A DNA stretch of 64,000 nt from Amaranthus tricolor (Eukaryota > Streptophyta > Magnoliopsida > Caryophyllales > Amaranthaceae), in NCBI RefSeq assembly GCF_026212465.1, contig NC_080057.1, positions 9,597,398 through 9,661,397 on the forward strand. The letters run 5' to 3'. Both the position numbers and the translations under genes were made by a program. The notes under the pieces are model-generated. The model had not been told where the DNA came from. It did not search any database and was given only the letters and a program-made list of their open reading frames with translations. Shown here one piece after another: positions 39,439 to 55,100 of this stretch (position 1 is its first letter; the number at the start of each line of letters is the position of its first letter).

Positions 39439-42400
39439 ACGATGAAGAATGAACAAGGATCAATGGTCAATGAAGAATGAACGATGAAGAATGAACAAGG
39501 ATCATTGATCAATGAAGAATGAACGATGAAGAATGAACAAGGATCAATGGTCAATGACGAATGAACGATGAAGAATGAACAAGGATCAATGATCAATGAA
39601 GAATGAACAAGGATGAATGATCAATGAAGAATGAACGATGAATAATGAACAAGGATTAATGGTCAATGACGAATGAACGATGAAGAAAGTAACAAGGATC
39701 AATGATCAATGAAGAATGGACGATGAAGAATGAACAAGGATCAATGATCAATGAAGAATGAACGATGAAGAATGAACAAGGATCAATGGTCAATGACGAA
39801 TGAACGATAAAGAATGAACAAGGATCAATGATCAATGAAGAATGAACGATGAAGAATGAACAAGGATCAATGATCAATGAAGAATGAACGATGAAGAATG
39901 AACAAGGATTAATGATCAATGACGAATGAACGATGAAGAATGAACAAGGATCAATGATCATTAAAGAATAAACGATGAAGAATGAACAAGGATCAATTGT
40001 CAATGAAGAATGAACGATGAAGAATGAACAAGGATCAATGAAGAATGGACGATGAAGAATGAACAAGGATCAATGATCAATGAAGAATGAACGATGAAGA
40101 ATGAACAAGGATCAACGCTCAATGACGAATGAACGATGAAGAATAAACAAGGATCAATGATCAATGACGAATGAACGATGAAGAATGAACAAGGATTAAT
40201 GATCAATGAAGAATGAACGATGAAGAATGAACAAGGATCAATGATCAATGAAGAATGAACGATCAAGAATGAACACAGATCAATGATCAATGACGAATGA
40301 ACGATGAAGAATGAACAAGGATCAATGGTCAATGAAGAATGAACGATGAAGAATGAACAAGGATCAATGATCAATGAAGAATGAACGATGAAGAATGAAC
40401 AAGGATCAATGATCAATGAAGAATGAACGATGAAGAATGAACAAGGATCATTGATCAATGACAAATGAACGATGAAGAATGAACAAGGATCAATGAGCAA
40501 TGAAGAATGAACGATGAAGAATGAACAAGGATCAATGATCAATGAAGAATGAACGATGACGAATGAACAAGGATCAATGCTCAATGACGAATGAACGATG
40601 AAGAATGAACAAGGATCAATGATCAATGAAGAATGAACGATGAAGAATGCACAAGGATCAATAGTCAATGACGAATGAACGATGAACAATGAACAAGGAT
40701 CAATGATCAACGAAGAATGAACGATGAAGAATGAACAAGGATCAATGATCAATGACGAATGAACGATGAAGAATGAACAAGGATCAATGATTAATGACGA
40801 ATGAACGATGAAGAATGAACAAGGATCAATGATCAATGACGAATGAACGATGAAGAATGAACAAGGATCAATGGTCAATGAAGAATGAACGATGAAGAAT
40901 GAATAAGGATCAATGATCAATGAAGAATGAACGATGAAGAATGAACAAGGATCAATGATCAATGAAGAATGAACAATGAAGAATGAACAAGGATCAATGA
41001 TCAATGAAGAATGAACGATGAAGAATGAACAAGGATCATTGATCAATGAAGAATGAACGATGAATAATGAACAAGGATTAATGGTCAATGACGAATGAAC
41101 GATGAAGAATGAACAAGGATCAATGATCAATGAAGAATAAACGATGAAGAATGAACAAGAATCAATGATCAATGAAGAATGAACGATGAAGAATGTACAA
41201 GGATCAATGGTCAATGACGAATGAACGATGAAGAATGAACAAGGATCAATGATCAATGAAGAATGAACGATGAAGAATGAACAAGGATCAATGATCAATG
41301 AAGAATGAACGATGAAGAATGAACAAGGATTAATGATCAATGACGAATGAACGATGAAGAATGAACAAGGATCAATGATCATTAAAGAATGAACGATGAA
41401 GAATGAACAAGGATCAATTGTCAATGAAGAATGAACGATGAAGAATGAACAAGGATCAATGATCAATGACGAATGAACGATGAAGAATGAACAAGGATCA
41501 ATGAAGAATGGACGATGAAGAATGAACAAGGATCAATGATCAATGAAGAATGAACGATGAAGAATGAACAAGGATCAACGCTCAATGACGAATGAACGAT
41601 GAAGAATAAACAAGTATCAACGATCAATGACGAATGAACGATGAAGAATGAACAAGGATTAATGATCAATGAAGAATGAACGATGAAGAATGAACAAGGA
41701 TCAATGATCAATGAAGAATGAACGATAAAGAATGAACACAGATCAATGATCAATGACGAATGAACGATGAAGAATGATCAAGGATCAATGGTCAATGAAG
41801 AATGAACGATGAAGAATGAACAAGGATCAATGATCAATGAAGAATGAACGATGAAGAATGAACAAGGATCAATGATCAATGAAGAATGAACGATGAAGAA
41901 TGAACAAGGATCATTGATCAATGACAAATGAACGATGAAGAATGAACAAGGATCAATGATCAATGAAGAATGAACGATGAAGAATGAACAAGGATCAATG
42001 ATCAATGAAGAATGAACGATGACGAATGAACAAGGATCAATGCTCAATGACGAATGAACGATGAAGAATGAACAAGGATCAATGATCAATGAAGAATGAA
42101 CGATGAAGAATGAACAAGGAGCAATGATCAATGAAGAATGAACGATGAAGAATGAACAAGGATTAATGGTCAATGACGAATGAACGATGAAGAATGAACA
42201 AGGATCAATGATCAATGAAGAATGAACGATAAAGAATGAACAAGGATCAATGATCAATGAAGAATGAACGATGAAGAATGAACAAGGATCAATGGTCAAT
42301 GAAGAATGAACGATGAAGAATGAACAAGGATCAATGATCAATGAAGAATGAACGATGAAGAATGAACAAGGATCAATGGTCAATGACGAATGAACGATGA

Positions 42401-43732
42401 AGAATGAACAAGGATCAATGATCAACGAAAAATGAACAAGGATCAATGATCAATGAAGAATGAACGATGAATAATGAACAAGGATTAATGGTCAATGACG
42501 AATGAACGATGAAGAATGAACAAGGATCAATGATCAATGAAGAATGAACGATGAAGAATGAACAAGGATCAATGATCAATGAAGAATGAACGATGAAGAA
42601 TAAACAAGGATCAATGATCAATGACGAATGAACGATGAAGAATGAACAAGGATCAATGATCATTGAAGAATGAACGATGAAGAATGAACAAGGATCAATG
42701 GTCAATGAAGAATGAACGATGAAGAATGAACAAGGATCAATGATCAATGACGAATGATCGATGAAGAATGAACAAGGATCAATGAAGAATGAACGATGAA
42801 GAATGAACAAGGATCAATGATCAATGAAGAATGAACGATGAAGAATGAACACAGATCAATGATCAATGACGAATGAACGATGAAGAATGAACAAGGATCA
42901 ATGGTCAATGAAGAATGAACGATGAAGAATGAACAAGGATCAATGATCAATGAAGAATGAACGATGAAGAATGAACAAGGATCAATGATCAATGAAGAAT
43001 GAACGAAGAAGAATGAACAAGGATCATTGATCAATGACAAATGAACGATGAAGAATGAACAAGGATCAATGATCAATGAAGAATGAACGATGAAGAATGA
43101 ATAAGGATCAATGATCAATGAAGAATGAACGATGACGAATGAACAAGGATCAATGCTCAATGACGAATGAACGATGAAGAATGAACAAGGATCAATGATC
43201 AATGAAGAATGAACGATGAAGAATGAACAAGGAGCAATGATCAATGAAGAATGAACGATGAAGAATGAACAAGGATTAATGGTCAATGACGAATGAACGA
43301 TGAAGAATGAACAAGGATCAATGATCAATGAAGAATGAACGATAAAGAATGAACAACGATCAATGAACGATGAAGAATGAACAAGGATCAATGATCAATG
43401 ACGAATGAACGATGAAGAATGAACAAGGATCAATGATCATTGAAGAATGAACGATGAAGAATGAACAAGGATCAATGGTCAATGAAGAATGAACGATGAA
43501 GAATGAACAAGGATCAATGATCAATGACAAATGAACGATGAAGAATGAACAAGGATCAATGAAGAATGAACGATGAAGAATGAACAAGGATCAATGATCA
43601 ATGAAGAATGAACGATGAAGAATGAACACAGATCAATGATCAATGACGAATGAACGATGAAGAATGAACAAGGATCAATGGTCAATGAAGAATGAACGAT
43701 GAAGAATGAACAAGGATCAATGATCAATGAAG
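39439..43732 (+). repeat. Array segment related to 12.3-17 kb
   Basis: Variant order follows 12.4-15.4 kb closely: GAAGAAAGTAAC at 39680, AACGCTCAATG near 40112 and 41579, an ACAAGTATC slot near 41609 (matching 14675), and GATCAACGAAAAATG near 42422. The offset from 12.5 kb is about 27 kb and is not constant, so several heptamer-multiple indels have accumulated since the copies separated. Confidence 0.75.
39687..39694 (+). repeat. 8-bp block (+1 register shift), copy 4
   Basis: This is the fourth AAGTAACA, with register going from 4 (39680) to 5 (39695) modulo 7. It lies in a block that copies the 12.5 kb region. Confidence 0.9.
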
Positions 43733-45053
43733 AATGAACGATGAAGAATGAACAAGGATCAATGATCAATGAAGAATGAACGATGAAGAATGAACAAGGA
43801 TCATTGATCACTGACAAATGAACGATGAAGAATGAACAAGGATCAATGATCAATGAAGAATGAACGATGAAGAATGAACAAGGATCCATGATCAATGAAG
43901 AATGAACGATGAAGAATGAACAAGGATCAATGCTCAATGACGAATGAACGATGAAGAATGAACAAGGATCAATGATCAATGAAGAATGAACGATGAAGAA
44001 TGAACAAGGAGCAATGATCAATGAAGAATGAACGATGAAGAATGAACAAGGATTAATGGTCAATGACGAATGAACAATGAAGAATGAACAAGGATCAATG
44101 ATCAATGAAGAATGAACGATAAAGAATGAACAAGGATCAATGATCAATGAAGAATGAACGATGAAGAATGAACAAGGATCAATGGTCAATGAAGAATGAA
44201 CGATGAAGAATGAACAAGGATCAATGATCAATGAAGAATGAACGATGAAGAATGAACAAGGATCAATGGTTAATGACGAATGAACGATGAAGAATGAACA
44301 AGGATCAATGATCAACGAAGAATGAACAAGGATCAATGATGAATGAAGAATGAACGATGAATAATGAACAAGGATTAATGGTCAATGACGAATGAACGAT
44401 GAAGAATGAACACAGATCAATGATCAATGATGAATGAACGATGAAGAATGAACAAGGATCAATGGTCAATGAAGAATGAACGATGAAGAATGAACAAGGA
44501 TCAATGATCAATGAAGAATGAACGATGAAGAATGAACAAGGATCAATGATCAATGAAGAATGAACGATGAAGAATGATCAAGGATCATTGATCAATGACG
44601 AATGAACGATGAAGAATGAACAAGGATCAATGATCAATGAAGAATGAACAAGGATGAATGATCAATGAAGAATGAACGATGAATAATGAACAAGGATTAA
44701 TGGTCAATGACGAATGAACGATGAAGAATGAACAAGGATTAATGGTCAATGACGAATGAACGATGAAGAATGAACAAGGATCAATGATCAATGAAGAATG
44801 AACGATGAAGAATGAACAAGGATCAATGATCAATGAAGAATGAACGTTGAAGAATGAACAAGGATCAATGGTCAATGACGAATGAACGATGAAGAATGAA
44901 CAAGGATCAATGATCAATGAAGAATGAACGATGAAGAATGAACGATGAAGAATGAACAAGGATTAATGATCAATGACGAATGAACGATGAAGAATGAACA
45001 AGGATCAATGATCATTGAAGAATGAACGATGAAGAATGAACAAGGATCAATTG

Positions 45054-48000
45054 TCAATGAAGAATGAACGATAAAGAATTAACAAGGATCAATGAAGAAT
45101 GGACGATGAAGAATGAACAAGGATCAATGATCAATGAAGAATGAACGATGAAGAATGAACAAGGATCAACGCTCAATGACGAATGAACGATGAAGAATAA
45201 ACAAGGATCAATGATCAATGACGAATGAACGATGAAGAATGAACAAGGATTAATGATCAATGAAGAATGAACGATGAAGAATGAACAAGGATCAATGATC
45301 AATGAAGAATGAACGATGAAGAATGAACACAGATCAATGATCAATGACGAATGAACGATGAAGAATGAACAAGGATCAATGGTCAATGAAGAATGAACGA
45401 TGAAGAATGAACAAGGATCAATGATCAATGAAGAATGAACGATGAAGAATGAACAAGGATCAATGATCAATGAAGAATGAACGATGAAGAATGATCAAGG
45501 ATCATTGATCAATGACAAATGAACGATGAAGAATGAACAAGGATCAATGATCAATGAAGAATGAACGATGAACAATGAACAAGGATCAATGATCAATGAA
45601 GAATGAACGATGAATAATGAACAAGGATTAATGGTCAATGACGAATGAACGATGAAGAATGAACAAGGATCAATGATCAATGAAGAATGAACGATGAAGA
45701 ATGAACAAGGAGCAATGATCAATGAAGAATGAACGATAAACAATGAACAAGGATTAATGGTCAATGACGAATGAACGATGAAGAATGAACATGGATCAAT
45801 GATCAATGAAGAATGAACGATAAAGAATGAACAAGGATCAATGATCAATGAAGAATGAACGATGAAGAATGAACAAGGATCAATGGTCAATGAAGAATGA
45901 ACGATGAAGAATGAACAAGGATCAATGATCAATGAAGAATGAACGATGAAGAATGAACAAGGATCAATGGTCAATGACGAATGAACGATGAAGAATGAAC
46001 AAGGATCAATGATCAACGAAGAATGAACAAGGATCAATGATGAATGAAGAATGAACGATGAATAATGAACAAGGATTAATGGTCAATGACGAATGAACGA
46101 TGAAGAATGAACAAGGATCAATGATCAATGAAGAATGAACGATGAAGAATGAACAAGGATCAATGATCAATGAAGAATGAACGATGAAGAATGAACAAGG
46201 ATCAATGGTCAATGACGAATGAACGATGAAGAATGAACAAGGATCAATGATCAATGACGAATGAACGATGAAGAATGAACAAGGATCAATGATCAATGAA
46301 GAATGAACGATGAAGAATGAACAAGGATCAATGATCAATGACGAATGAACGATGAAGAATGAACAAGGATCAATGATCAATGAAGAATGAACGTTGAAGA
46401 ATGAACAAGGATCTATGGTCAATGACGAATGAATGATGAAGAATGAACAAGGATCAATGATCAATGAAGAATGAACGATGAAGAATGAACGATGAAGAAT
46501 GAACAAGGATTAATGATCAATGACGAATGAACGATGAAGAATGAACAAGGATCAATGATCATTGAAGAATGAACGATGAAGAATGAACAAGGATCAATTG
46601 TCAATGAAGAATGAACGATAAAGAATGAACAAGGATCAATGATCAATGACGAATGAACGATGAAGAATTAACAAGGATCAATGAAGAATGGACGATGAAG
46701 AATGAACAAGGATCAATGATCAATGAAGAATGAACGATGAAGAATGAACAAGGATCAACGCTCAATGACGAATGAACGATGAAGAATAAACAAGGATCAA
46801 TGATCAATGACGAATGAACGATGAAGAATGAACAAGGATTAATGATCAATGAAGAATGAACGATGAAGAATGAACAAGGATCAATGATCAATGAAGAATG
46901 AACGATGAAGAATGAACACAGATCAATGATCAATGACGAATGAACGATGAAGAATGAACAAGGATCAATGGTCAATGAAGAATGAACGATGAAGAATGAA
47001 CAAGGATCAATGATCAATGAAGAATGAACGATGAAGAATGAACAAGGATCAATGATCAATGAAGAATGAACGATGAAGAATGATCAAGGATCATTGATCA
47101 ATGACAAATGAACGATGAAGAATGAACAAGGATCAATGATCAATGAAGAATGAACGATGAACAATGAACAAGGATCAATGATCAATGAAGAATGAACGAT
47201 GAATAATGAACAAGGATTAATGGTCAATGACGAATGAACGATGAAGAATGAACAAGGATCAATGATCAATGAAGAATGAACGATGAAGAATGAACAAGGA
47301 GCAATGATCAATGAAGAATGAACGATAAACAATGAACAAGGATTAATGGTCAATGACGAATGAACGATGAAGAATGAACATGGATCAATGATCAATGAAG
47401 AATGAACGATAAAGAATGAACAAGGATCAATGATCAATGAAGAATGAACGATGAAGAATGAACAAGGATCAATGGTCAATGAAGAATGAACGATGAAGAA
47501 TGAACAAGGATCAATGATCAATGAAGAATGAACGATGAAGAATGAACAAGGATCAATGGTCAATGACGAATGAACGATGAAGAATGAACAAGGATCAATG
47601 ATCAACGAAGAATGAACAAGGATCAATGATGAATGAAGAATGAACGATGAATAATGAACAAGGATTAATGGTCAATGACGAATGAACGATGAAGAATGAA
47701 CAAGGATCAATGATCAATGAAGAATGAACGATGAAGAATGAACAAGGATCAATGATCAATGAAGAATGAACGATGAAGAATGAACAAGGATCAATGGTCA
47801 ATGACGAATGAACGATGAAGAATGAACAAGGATCAATGATCAATGACGAATGAACGATGAAGAATGAACAAGGATCAATGATCAATGAAGAATGAACGAT
47901 GAAGAATGAACAAGGATCAATGATCAATGACGAATGAACGATGAAGAATGAACAAGGATCAATGATCAATGAAGAATGAACGTTGAAGAATGAACAAGGA

Positions 48001-50380
48001 TCTATGGTCAATGACGAATGAACGATGAAGAATGAACAAGGATCAATGATCAATGAAGAATGAACGATGAAGAATGAACGATGAAGAATGAACAAGGATT
48101 AATGATCAATGACGAATGAACGATGAAGAATGAACAAGGATCAATGATCATTGAAGAATGAACGATGAAGAATGAACAAGGATCAATTGTCAATGAAGAA
48201 TGAACGATAAAGAATGAACAAGGATCAATGATCAATGACGAATGAACGATGAAGAATTAACAAGGATCAATGAAGAATGGACGATGAAGAATGAACAAGG
48301 ATCAATGATCAATGAAGAATGAACGATGAAGAATGAACAAGGATCAACGCTCAATGACGAATGAACGATGAAGAATAAACAAGGATCAATGATCAATGAC
48401 GAATGAACGATGAAGAATGAACAAGGATTAATGATCAATGAAGAATGAACGATGAAGAATGAACAAGGATCAATGATCAATGAAGAATGAACGATGAAGA
48501 ATGAACACAGATCAATGATCAATGACGAATGAACGATGAAGAATGAACAAGGATCAATGGTCAATGAAGAATGAACGATGAAGAATGAACAAGGATCAAT
48601 GATCAATGAAGAATGAACGATGAAGAATGAACAAGGATCAATGATCAATGAAGAATGAACGATGAAGAATGATCAAGGATCATTGATCAATGACAAATGA
48701 ACGATGAAGAATGAACAAGGATCAATGATCAATGAAGAATGAACGATGAACAATGAACAAGGATCAATGATCAATGAAGAATGAACGATGAATAATGAAC
48801 AAGGATTAATGGTCAATGACGAATGAACGATGAAGAATGAACAAGGATCAATGATCAATGAAGAATGAACGATGAAGAATGAACAAGGAGCAATGATCAA
48901 TGAAGAATGAACGATAAACAATGAACAAGGATTAATGGTCAATGACGAATGAACGATGAAGAATGAACATGGATCAATGATCAATGAAGAATGAACGATA
49001 AAGAATGAACAAGGATCAATGATCAATGAAGAATGAACGATGAAGAATGAACAAGGATCAATGGTCAATGAAGAATGAACGATGAAGAATGAACAAGGAT
49101 CAATGATCAATGAAGAATGAACGATGAAGAATGAACAAGGATCAATGGTCAATGACGAATGAACGATGAAGAATGAACAAGGATCAATGATCAACGAAGA
49201 ATGAACAAGGATCAATGATGAATGAAGAATGAACGATGAATAATGAACAAGGATTAATGGTCAATGACGAATGAACGATGAAGAATGAACAAGGATCAAT
49301 GATCAATGAAGAATGAACGATGAAGAATGAACAAGGATCAATGATCAATGAAGAATGAACGATGAAGAATGAACAAGGATCAATGGTCAATGACGAATGA
49401 ACGATGAAGAATGAACAAGGATCAATGATCAATGAAGAATGAACGATGAAGAATGAACAAGGATCAATGATCAATGAAGAATGAACGATGAAGAATGAAC
49501 AAGGATCAATGATCAATGACGAATGAACGATGAAGAATGAACAAGGATCAATGATCAATGAAGAATGAACGATGAAGAATGAACAAGGATCAATGATCAA
49601 TGAAGAATGAACGATGAAGAATGAACAAGGATCAATGGTCAATGACGAATGAACGATGAAGAATGAACAAGGATCAATGATCAATGAAGAATGAACGATG
49701 AAGAATGAACAAGGATCAATGATCAATGAAGAATGAACGATGAAGAATGAACAAGGATCAATGATCAATGACGAATGAACGATGAAGAATGAACAAGGAT
49801 CAATGATCAATGAAGAATGAACGTTGAAGAATGAACAAGGATCAATGGTCAATGACGAATGAACGATGAAGAATGAACAAGGATCAATGATCAATGAAGA
49901 ATGAACGATGAAGAATGAACGATGAAGAATGAACAAGGATTAATGATCAATGACGAATGAACGATGAAGAATGAACAAGGATCAATGATCAATGAAGAAT
50001 GAACGATGAAGAATGAACAAGGATCAATGATCAATGAAGAATGAACGATGAAGAATGAACAAGGATCAATGATCAATGACGAATGAACGATGAAGAATGA
50101 ACAAGGATCAATGATCAATGAAGAATGAACGTTGAAGAATGAACAAGGATCAATGGTCAATGACGAATGAACGATGAAGAATGAACAAGGTTCAATGATC
50201 AATGAAGAATGAACGATGAAGAATGAACGATGAAGAATGAACAAGGATTAATGATCAATGACGAATGAATGATGAAGAATGAACAAGGATCAATGATCAT
50301 TGAAGAATGAACGATGAAGAATGAACAAGGATCAATTGTCAATGAAGAATGAACGATAAAGAATGAACAAGGATCAATGA
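45054..50380 (+). repeat. 1,589-bp higher-order units, first set
   Basis: Equivalent points lie at about 45054, 46643 and 48232, spacing 1,589 bp (7 x 227), then 50381, spacing 2,149 bp (7 x 307). The third unit therefore holds 560 extra bases (80 heptamers), added at about 49.4-50.2 kb and partly an internal repeat at about 308-bp spacing. Each unit is marked by one AACGCTCAATG monomer, one ACACAGATC slot, a GATAAACAATG slot and an extra 14 bp before GGATTAATGATC. Confidence 0.9.
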
Positions 50381-52165
50381 TCAATGACGAATGAACGATG
50401 AAGAATTAACAAGGATCAATGAAGAATGGACGATGAAGAATGAACAAGGATCAATGATCAATGAAGAATGAACGATGAAGAATGAACAAGGATCAACGCT
50501 CAATGACGAATGAACGATGAAGAATAAACAAGGATCAATGATCAATGACGAATGAACGATGAAGAATGAACAAGGATTAATGATCAATGAAGAATGAACG
50601 ATGAAGAATGAACAAGGATCAATGATCAATGAAGAATGAACGATGAAGAATGAACACAGATCAATGATCAATGACGAATGAACGATGAAGAATGAACAAG
50701 GATCAATGGTCAATGAAGAATGAACGATGAAGAATGAACAAGGATCAATGATCAATGAAGAATGAACGATGAAGAATGAACAAGGATCAATGATCAATGA
50801 AGAATGAACGATGAAGAATGATCAAGGATCATTGATCAATGACAAATGAACGATGAAGAATGAACAAGGATCAATGATCAATGAAGAATGAACGATGAAG
50901 AATGAACAAGGATCATTGATCACTGACAAATGAACGATGAAGAATGAACAAGGATCAATGATCAATGAAGAATGAACGATGAAGAATGAACAAGGATCCA
51001 TGATCAATGAAGAATGAACGATGAAGAATGAACAAGGATCAATGCTCAATGACGAATGAACGATGAAGAATGAACAAGGATCAATGATCAATGAAGAATG
51101 AACGATGAAGAATGAACAAGGAGCAATGATCAATGAAGAATGAACGATGAAGAATGAACAAGGATTAATGGTCAATGACGAATGAACAATGAAGAATGAA
51201 CAAGGATCAATGATCAATGAAGAATGAACGATAAAGAATGAACAAGGATCAATGATCAATGAAGAATGAACGATGAAGAATGAACAAGGATCAATGGTCA
51301 ATGAAGAATGAACGATGAAGAATGAACAAGGATCAATGATCAATGAAGAATGAACGATGAAGAATGAACAAGGATCAATGGTTAATGACGAATGAACGAT
51401 GAAGAATGAACAAGGATCAATGATCAACGAAGAATGAACAAGGATCAATGATGAATGAAGAATGAACGATGAATAATGAACAAGGATTAATGGTCAATGA
51501 CGAATGAACGATGAAGAATGAACACAGATCAATGATCAATGATGAATGAACGATGAAGAATGAACAAGGATCAATGGTCAATGAAGAATGAACGATGAAG
51601 AATGAACAAGGATCAATGATCAATGAAGAATGAACGATGAAGAATGAACAAGGATCAATGATCAATGAAGAATGAACGATGAAGAATGATCAAGGATCAT
51701 TGATCAATGACGAATGAACGATGAAGAATGAACAAGGATCAATGATCAATGAAGAATGAACAAGGATGAATGATCAATGAAGAATGAACGATGAATAATG
51801 AACAAGGATTAATGGTCAATGACGAATGAACGATGAAGAATGAACAAGGATTAATGGTCAATGACGAATGAACGATGAAGAATGAACAAGGATCAATGAT
51901 CAATGAAGAATGAACGATGAAGAATGAACAAGGATCAATGATCAATGAAGAATGAACGTTGAAGAATGAACAAGGATCAATGGTCAATGACGAATGAACG
52001 ATGAAGAATGAACAAGGATCAATGATCAATGAAGAATGAACGATGAAGAATGAACGATGAAGAATGAACAAGGATTAATGATCAATGACGAATGAACGAT
52101 GAAGAATGAACAAGGATCAATGATCATTGAAGAATGAACGATGAAGAATGAACAAGGATCAATTG

Positions 52166-55100
52166 TCAATGAAGAATGAACGATAAAGAATTAACAAGGA
52201 TCAATGAAGAATGGACGATGAAGAATGAACAAGGATCAATGATCAATGAAGAATGAACGATGAAGAATGAACAAGGATCAACGCTCAATGACGAATGAAC
52301 GATGAAGAATAAACAAGGATCAATGATCAATGACGAATGAACGATGAAGAATGAACAAGGATTAATGATCAATGAAGAATGAACGATGAAGAATGAACAA
52401 GGATCAATGATCAATGAAGAATGAACGATGAAGAATGAACACAGATCAATGATCAATGACGAATGAACGATGAAGAATGAACAAGGATCAATGGTCAATG
52501 AAGAATGAACGATGAAGAATGAACAAGGATCAATGATCAATGAAGAATGAACGATGAAGAATGAACAAGGATCAATGATCAATGAAGAATGAACGATGAA
52601 GAATGATCAAGGATCATTGATCAATGACAAATGAACGATGAAGAATGAACAAGGATCAATGATCAATGAAGAATGAACGATGAACAATGAACAAGGATCA
52701 ATGATCAATGAAGAATGAACGATGAATAATGAACAAGGATTAATGGTCAATGACGAATGAACGATGAAGAATGAACAAGGATCAATGATCAATGAAGAAT
52801 GAACGATGAAGAATGAACAAGGAGCAATGATCAATGAAGAATGAACGATAAACAATGAACAAGGATTAATGGTCAATGACGAATGAACGATGAAGAATGA
52901 ACATGGATCAATGATCAATGAAGAATGAACGATAAAGAATGAACAAGGATCAATGATCAATGAAGAATGAACGATGAAGAATGAACAAGGATCAATGGTC
53001 AATGAAGAATGAACGATGAAGAATGAACAAGGATCAATGATCAATGAAGAATGAACGATGAAGAATGAACAAGGATCAATGGTCAATGACGAATGAACGA
53101 TGAAGAATGAACAAGGATCAATGATCAACGAAGAATGAACAAGGATCAATGATGAATGAAGAATGAACGATGAATAATGAACAAGGATTAATGGTCAATG
53201 ACGAATGAACGATGAAGAATGAACAAGGATCAATGATCAATGAAGAATGAACGATGAAGAATGAACAAGGATCAATGATCAATGAAGAATGAACGATGAA
53301 GAATGAACAAGGATCAATGGTCAATGACGAATGAACGATGAAGAATGAACAAGGATCAATGATCAATGACGAATGAACGATGAAGAATGAACAAGGATCA
53401 ATGATCAATGAAGAATGAACGATGAAGAATGAACAAGGATCAATGATCAATGACGAATGAACGATGAAGAATGAACAAGGATCAATGATCAATGAAGAAT
53501 GAACGTTGAAGAATGAACAAGGATCTATGGTCAATGACGAATGAATGATGAAGAATGAACAAGGATCAATGATCAATGAAGAATGAACGATGAAGAATGA
53601 ACGATGAAGAATGAACAAGGATTAATGATCAATGACGAATGAACGATGAAGAATGAACAAGGATCAATGATCATTGAAGAATGAACGATGAAGAATGAAC
53701 AAGGATCAATTGTCAATGAAGAATGAACGATAAAGAATGAACAAGGATCAATGATCAATGACGAATGAACGATGAAGAATTAACAAGGATCAATGAAGAA
53801 TGGACGATGAAGAATGAACAAGGATCAATGATCAATGAAGAATGAACGATGAAGAATGAACAAGGATCAACGCTCAATGACGAATGAACGATGAAGAATA
53901 AACAAGGATCAATGATCAATGACGAATGAACGATGAAGAATGAACAAGGATTAATGATCAATGAAGAATGAACGATGAAGAATGAACAAGGATCAATGAT
54001 CAATGAAGAATGAACGATGAAGAATGAACACAGATCAATGATCAATGACGAATGAACGATGAAGAATGAACAAGGATCAATGGTCAATGAAGAATGAACG
54101 ATGAAGAATGAACAAGGATCAATGATCAATGAAGAATGAACGATGAAGAATGAACAAGGATCAATGATCAATGAAGAATGAACGATGAAGAATGATCAAG
54201 GATCATTGATCAATGACAAATGAACGATGAAGAATGAACAAGGATCAATGATCAATGAAGAATGAACGATGAACAATGAACAAGGATCAATGATCAATGA
54301 AGAATGAACGATGAATAATGAACAAGGATTAATGGTCAATGACGAATGAACGATGAAGAATGAACAAGGATCAATGATCAATGAAGAATGAACGATGAAG
54401 AATGAACAAGGAGCAATGATCAATGAAGAATGAACGATAAACAATGAACAAGGATTAATGGTCAATGACGAATGAACGATGAAGAATGAACATGGATCAA
54501 TGATCAATGAAGAATGAACGATAAAGAATGAACAAGGATCAATGATCAATGAAGAATGAACGATGAAGAATGAACAAGGATCAATGGTCAATGAAGAATG
54601 AACGATGAAGAATGAACAAGGATCAATGATCAATGAAGAATGAACGATGAAGAATGAACAAGGATCAATGGTCAATGACGAATGAACGATGAAGAATGAA
54701 CAAGGATCAATGATCAACGAAGAATGAACAAGGATCAATGATGAATGAAGAATGAACGATGAATAATGAACAAGGATTAATGGTCAATGACGAATGAACG
54801 ATGAAGAATGAACAAGGATCAATGATCAATGAAGAATGAACGATGAAGAATGAACAAGGATCAATGATCAATGAAGAATGAACGATGAAGAATGAACAAG
54901 GATCAATGGTCAATGACGAATGAACGATGAAGAATGAACAAGGATCAATGATCAATGACGAATGAACGATGAAGAATGAACAAGGATCAATGATCAATGA
55001 AGAATGAACGATGAAGAATGAACAAGGATCAATGATCAATGACGAATGAACGATGAAGAATGAACAAGGATCAATGATCAATGAAGAATGAACGTTGAAG

